From positions 1-10,206 of the forward strand of contig JAKPQT010000253.1 in the NCBI GenBank assembly GCA_029555885.1: DNA of 10,206 nt. The letters are read 5' to 3'. Below, piece by piece: positions 8,062 to 10,206 of this stretch (positions within the stretch are counted from its first letter, which is position 1; each line of letters starts with the position of its first letter). A model generated the notes under the pieces. That model was not told the DNA's origin. It saw only the letters and a list, made by a program, of their open reading frames with translations, and did no database searches. The translations under genes and the position numbers were made by a program. The DNA comes from Chloroflexota bacterium (GTDB lineage Bacteria; Chloroflexota; Anaerolineae; CG2-30-64-16).

Positions 8062-8089
8062 GGAGTCCGCATTTGAGAATGCGGACTCC
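8062..8089. terminator. Perfect 12-bp hairpin, probable bidirectional terminator
   Basis: GGAGTCCGCATT (8062-8073) is perfectly complementary to AATGCGGACTCC (8078-8089), with a TGAG loop. It stands 24 nt beyond the stop of the minus-strand OsmC gene and 88 nt beyond the kinase stop. A clear T-tract is missing on both sides (GTGTT on the plus strand, TGTTGTGG on the minus strand). It is therefore terminator-like rather than a textbook intrinsic terminator. Confidence 0.6.
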
Positions 8090-8112
8090 GCGTGTTAACG
8101 GGATCATCCTCT

Positions 8113-8514
8113 TTACGCCGCGACCTTCGTCGTCACGCTGAACTGCGGCGGGGCCTCCAGGTGTTTCTTGACCGCACACTGCTCTGCGGAGCGGATGACC
8201 GCCTCGCGATACTTCTCCGGGAAATCGGGCGGCAAGACGATTTCGAGCGATACATGCGAGATCATGTGCGTGCGCGGATCGGTCTCCATGCGCTGCACGA
8301 TGCGAATATTCTCGGTCGGCAGGCCGCGCTGGCGGCAGAAGCCGAGCACGTAAATGCCGGCGCAGGTGCCCATCGACGCGAGGAACAGCGAGAAAGGCGT
8401 CGGCGCGGAGCCGTTTCCACCGCCCATCGGCGGTTGGTCGGTCTTGATGGTATAGGGACCGTAGTGCGCATCCACGCGCGCACCGCCGGGGAATTCGACG
8501 ATCAGTTCGTTCAT
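8113..8514 (-). CDS. OsmC/Ohr-family peroxide-reducing protein (YhfA-like)
   Basis: This 133-residue cytoplasmic protein is of the OsmC fold, a family of thiol peroxidases that reduce organic hydroperoxides as dimers. The sequence shows the family pattern: an N-terminal beta region ending in DQPPMGGGNGSAPTPFSLFLAS, then the central helix with C51 in MGTCAGIYVLGFC, and C113 in SAEQCAVKKHL. C51 and C113 are the expected redox pair; C60 is extra. The fold is more like the OsmC/YhfA branch than classic Ohr. The start is ATG 8514: AAGGA lies upstream at a workable spacing, and MNELIVEF fits family N-termini. An ATG at 8553 in frame overlaps a palindrome and has no RBS. The gene is convergent with the kinase and divergent from the secreted protein gene. 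Oxidative-stress function is inferred from the family, and some OsmC members have other roles. Confidence 0.88.
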   Translation of the reverse strand: MNELIVEFPGGARVDAHYGPYTIKTDQPPMGGGNGSAPTPFSLFLASMGTCAGIYVLGFCRQRGLPTENIRIVQRMETDPRTHMISHVSLEIVLPPDFPEKYREAVIRSAEQCAVKKHLEAPPQFSVTTKVAA

Positions 8515-8536
8515 GCGTGTCCATCCTTGTAGGAAA

Positions 8537-8556
8537 TGATTGCCAACATGCAATCA
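8537..8556. promoter_or_regulatory. Operator-like palindrome in the osmC leader
   Basis: TGATTGCCAACATGCAATCA has perfect 7-bp arms (8537-8543 and 8550-8556) around a 6-bp centre, 22 bp upstream of the OsmC start codon. The size and symmetry suit a dimeric repressor of the kind (MarR/OhrR-like) that often controls peroxide-response genes. No regulator of that type is in the window, and the motif itself is not one I recognise. Confidence 0.4.
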
Positions 8557-8610
8557 GATGAGCCGGGCGGCATAAGGTTACAGTCTCCCCTGATTTTGCT
8601 TCACGGCAGG

Positions 8611-8653
8611 CCCATAACTCGTTCATAACTTCTTCACAGGTGCGCAGTAGAAT
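8611..8653 (+). promoter_or_regulatory. PhoB-box-like direct repeats and -10 element of the secreted-protein gene
   Basis: CATAACT occurs at 8613-8619 and again at 8624-8630, exactly 11 bp apart. A third, weaker unit begins TTCACA (8633-8638). TTCATAACTTCTTCACA (8622-8638) resembles a Pho box or other OmpR-family tandem site. A -10-like TAGAAT (8648-8653) follows 9 nt later, and there is no good -35. This matches the layout of activator-dependent OmpR/PhoB-class promoters, where the tandem site replaces the -35. Transcription would start near 8660 and read into the gene at 8722. Confidence 0.55.
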
Positions 8654-8721
8654 AAAGGCAAGTCATCCGATGGGTGGCTGAGCGAAATCAGGCGGAAAAC
8701 AAACTCACGGAGGTAAACCCG

Positions 8722-9336
8722 ATGAAACGGTTTTTGATGGCAGCAGTTTTGGTGGTGGCGCTGACGGCGCTGCTGGCGAGCACGGCGCTGGCCGGTCCGC
8801 CGGCCCCGGGCGCTCAGGGTTATGGCATGGGCCGCGGGGTGCAGGCTCAGGATGGCACGTGCGGCACCTGCTTGCAGGATGGCACCGGCCAGATGCGCCG
8901 CGGCGGGATGCCGGCGTGGGCGGGGCAGCCCGACGAGGTCGCTACCCTGTTGGGCATGACCGCCGAGGAAATCCAGGCGGAACGGCAGGCGGGCAAGTCG
9001 CTGGCGGAGATTGCGGCGAGCAAGGGCGTCAGCGAGGACAAGCTGATCAGCACGATCCTGGACGCCAAGAAGGTTCAGCTCGATGCCCTGGTGGCGGATG
9101 GCAAGCTCTCCCAGGCGCAGGCCGACCTGATGATCGAGCGCATGACCGAGCAGGTCAAGGTCATGGTCGAACGCACGACGACCGGCCCGGCGGCTGACCG
9201 GGGCCAGCGAATGGGTCAGATGGGGTCCCACATGGGGCGAGGCCAGTTCGGCTTCGGCCAATCTGACGATGACTCGGACACTCAGGCACCCGGCCGGATG
9301 CAGGGCCGGGGGATGCGCGGGCGGGGCAACCGCTAA
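8722..9336 (+). CDS. Secreted Met/Gly-rich protein with DUF2680-like helical domain
   Basis: This is a 204-residue exported protein of unknown function. A Sec signal peptide covers ~1-24 (MKRFLMAAVLVVALTALLAS then TALA, cleavage before GPP). The mature protein begins with a Gly/Met-rich segment and a CxxC pair (C47, C50 in GTCGTC). Residues ~72-150 form a charged, helical region in which LLGMTAEEIQAERQAGKSLA and LVADGKLSQAQADLMIERM look like the repeating helices of DUF2680-type proteins (tentative). The C-terminal tail is rich in Met, Gly and Arg with MGRG/GMRGRG motifs and an acidic DDDSD patch. ATG 8722 follows GGAGGT (8709-8714). An in-frame ATG at 8674 would place 16 polar residues before the signal peptide and is rejected. 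The CxxC and Met clusters could bind copper or another soft metal, or it may be a CpxP/Spy-like envelope chaperone. Neither is shown by the sequence. Confidence 0.85.
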   Translation: MKRFLMAAVLVVALTALLASTALAGPPAPGAQGYGMGRGVQAQDGTCGTCLQDGTGQMRRGGMPAWAGQPDEVATLLGMTAEEIQAERQAGKSLAEIAASKGVSEDKLISTILDAKKVQLDALVADGKLSQAQADLMIERMTEQVKVMVERTTTGPAADRGQRMGQMGSHMGRGQFGFGQSDDDSDTQAPGRMQGRGMRGRGNR

Positions 9337-9340
9337 GAGC

Positions 9341-9370
9341 AACCACGGAAGACGCGGATCGCGCGGAAGA
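9341..9370. repeat. Short degenerate tandem repeat after the secreted-protein gene
   Basis: CCACGGAAGA (9343-9352), CGCGGATCG (9353-9361) and CGCGGAAGA (9362-9370) are three related units of 9-10 bp. They begin just past the stop codon at 9336. They resemble the dispersed 'accacggaaga' intergenic repeats familiar from many genomes, a recollection that needs a genome comparison. Confidence 0.45.
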
Positions 9371-9399
9371 ACTATACTTGGGATAAGGTCCGAATCGAA

Positions 9400-9439
9400 A
9401 ACGCCGGCCAGGGAGACAATCCCTGACCGGCGTTCTTTT
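9400..9439. terminator. Bidirectional Rho-independent terminator
   Basis: AACGCCGGCCAGGGA (9400-9414) pairs with TCCCTGACCGGCGTT (9420-9434) over 15 positions with one C/A mismatch (G/U on the other strand), around a GACAA loop. TTCTTTT (9433-9439) follows on the plus strand. AAAA (9398-9401) provides a T-tract on the minus strand. It ends the secreted-protein gene and the convergent minus-strand gene. Confidence 0.88.
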
Positions 9440-9459
9440 ATGCAGCGACCCGTGCTGCG

Positions 9460-10206
9460 TCAGCGCCGCGGCCGGATGCGCGTGGGTGTGGCAGTCGGTC
9501 GGGCCTTCCCGCGCAGCGCAGGCAGCGCGCTGGCATTCGATTCGCCCGGGCTCGGCGGCAGCTCGCTCGTCCAGTTCTCTGCGAGCAATCGGCTGTAGCT
9601 GGTGTCTGCGGCCAACCGGCCGTACGTCACCTGGTCAACCACATCGCCCGCCGCGTCCAGCAGCCGCACCCGGCCGCCCGCGTCGTCAAGCACGAGGCCC
9701 GTGTCAGCCTGGAACAGCACCAGGTAACGATCACCCTGGAGGGCAGTGCGCCGCGGGAAGGTGTAGCTGTCGACAATCCCGGATTGCCCGATGACTTCCA
9801 GCGTCCACCCACTGATATCTACGGCCCGGCGTGCTGCGTTGTAGAGCTCGATCCACTCGTCCTGCGCATCCGCCGTTCCGTCGCGGTCCCAATCGGTCGC
9901 CTGCGGTACGGGCAGCAGCTCGTTCAGCCGTACCGACTGCGGCCGCTGCGGCACGACCGGCGTGGTTGTGGGCGTGCGGGTGACGGTCGGGGCAGCCGTC
10001 GGCTCTTCAGTCGCTTCTTCCGTTGGAGTCGCCGTTGGTTCCTCGGTTGGCGTGTAAGTCGCCGTAGGCGTGTAAGTCGCGGTAGGCGACGACGTTGGCT
10101 CTTCCGTCGGGGTCGCCGTCGGCTCCTCCGTCGGAGTGGCCGTCGGTTCCTCGGTCGGCGTGTAAGTCGCGGTAGGTGACGACGTTGCCGTAGGCGTCGC
10201 CGTCGG
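9460..10206 (-). CDS. Lamin-tail-domain protein with Thr/Pro/Glu-rich spacer (5' part outside the window)
   Basis: The frame is open on the minus strand from the right edge to the TGA at 9460-9462, so 248 C-terminal residues are visible and the start is beyond 10206. The N-terminal visible part (window 10206 to ~9960) is low complexity: [20 protein letters not shown] followed by repeated TEEPTATP units. This is a flexible, probably extracellular spacer. It is followed by a lamin tail domain (LTD), with RLNELLPVP, a calcium-loop-like [30 protein letters not shown], and the DRYLVLFQ and [13 protein letters not shown] strands (window ~9930-9520). A basic tail ([11 protein letters not shown]) ends the protein. 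LTDs in bacteria occur in surface or secreted nucleases, peptidases and adhesion proteins. The catalytic part, if any, would be N-terminal and is not visible. No anchor or sorting signal is seen at the C-terminus. Confidence 0.85.
   Translation of the reverse strand, partial: PTATPTATSSPTATYTPTEEPTATPTEEPTATPTEEPTSSPTATYTPTATYTPTEEPTATPTEEATEEPTAAPTVTRTPTTTPVVPQRPQSVRLNELLPVPQATDWDRDGTADAQDEWIELYNAARRAVDISGWTLEVIGQSGIVDSYTFPRRTALQGDRYLVLFQADTGLVLDDAGGRVRLLDAAGDVVDQVTYGRLAADTSYSRLLAENWTSELPPSPGESNASALPALRGKARPTATPTRIRPRR
10067..10186. repeat. DNA repeat within the Thr/Pro-rich spacer
   Basis: GGCGTGTAAGTCGCGGTAGG followed by (C/T)GACGACGTTG occurs at 10067-10096 and again at 10157-10186, a 90-bp offset (30 codons) with one substitution. 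Between the copies are diverged GTCGG-TTCCTC-type units encoding TPTEE. This is coding low-complexity DNA that may vary in length by slippage or recombination. Confidence 0.7.

Noticed and set aside
8021..8626. 201-residue minus-strand frame overlapping OsmC in another frame
   Set aside because: The OsmC frame at 8113-8514 carries the family cysteines. The longer frame runs through the hairpins and has no recognisable domain.
8623..9342. 239-residue minus-strand open frame opposite the secreted Met/Gly-rich protein
   Set aside because: The plus-strand frame has a strong RBS, signal peptide, promoter and terminator. The minus-strand frame has none of these and reads through the promoter region.
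9960..10206. Regular repeats at the right edge as a possible CRISPR array
   Set aside because: The units are short, in frame with an open reading frame and encode TPTEE/TPTAT. There is no constant repeat with unique spacers.

Overview
The window looks like chromosomal DNA of a GC-rich bacterium, most likely a member of the Chloroflexota (Anaerolineae-like). That placement is an inference. It rests on a Sec-exported gingipain-type (C25) peptidase that lacks a type IX sorting domain, a lamin-tail-domain protein with a long Thr/Pro/Glu '[10 protein letters not shown]' spacer, a secreted DUF2680-like protein, and the general gene style. No phage, IS, CRISPR, tRNA or rRNA was seen.

Layout, left to right. 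Positions 1-250 are a long, AT-richer leader with several base-paired elements, including a UUCG-capped and a GNRA-capped hairpin side by side. It precedes a transketolase gene (251-2290, GTG start). A ~96-bp imperfect palindrome (2300-2395) fills the gap to a HIT-family nucleotide hydrolase/phosphorylase (2419-2907, GTG start). Next come a 972-residue secreted C25 cysteine peptidase (2971-5889), an OmpR/PhoB-type response regulator (5914-6603), and a BaeS/PhoR-like sensor kinase (6600-7973) that overlaps the regulator by 4 nt. These five genes share a strand and may be partly co-transcribed. The peptidase-to-regulator gap is only 24 nt.

The kinase is convergent with an OsmC-like peroxiredoxin (8113-8514, minus strand). 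Between them are a short AT-rich repeat and strong hairpins. The OsmC gene is divergent from a small secreted Met/Gly-rich protein (8722-9336). Their shared intergenic region carries a palindromic operator-like site on the osmC side. On the other side is a PhoB-box-like direct repeat with 11-bp periodicity, placed correctly in front of a -10 element. A bidirectional Rho-independent terminator (9400-9439) ends the small gene. It also separates it from a minus-strand gene that runs off the right edge (9460-10206) and encodes a Thr/Pro-rich spacer plus a lamin-tail domain.

The most interesting reading is a possible envelope-sensing circuit, which is an inference. The sensor kinase has a Gly/Met-rich extracytoplasmic loop (MGRGRGG...MM). 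Its OmpR-type partner would recognise tandem 11-bp repeats. Such repeats occur ahead of a secreted protein with CxxC and the same 'MGRG' Met/Gly-rich motifs, in an arrangement reminiscent of Cpx/Bae systems and their periplasmic CpxP/Spy partners. The peptidase just upstream could be part of the same response.
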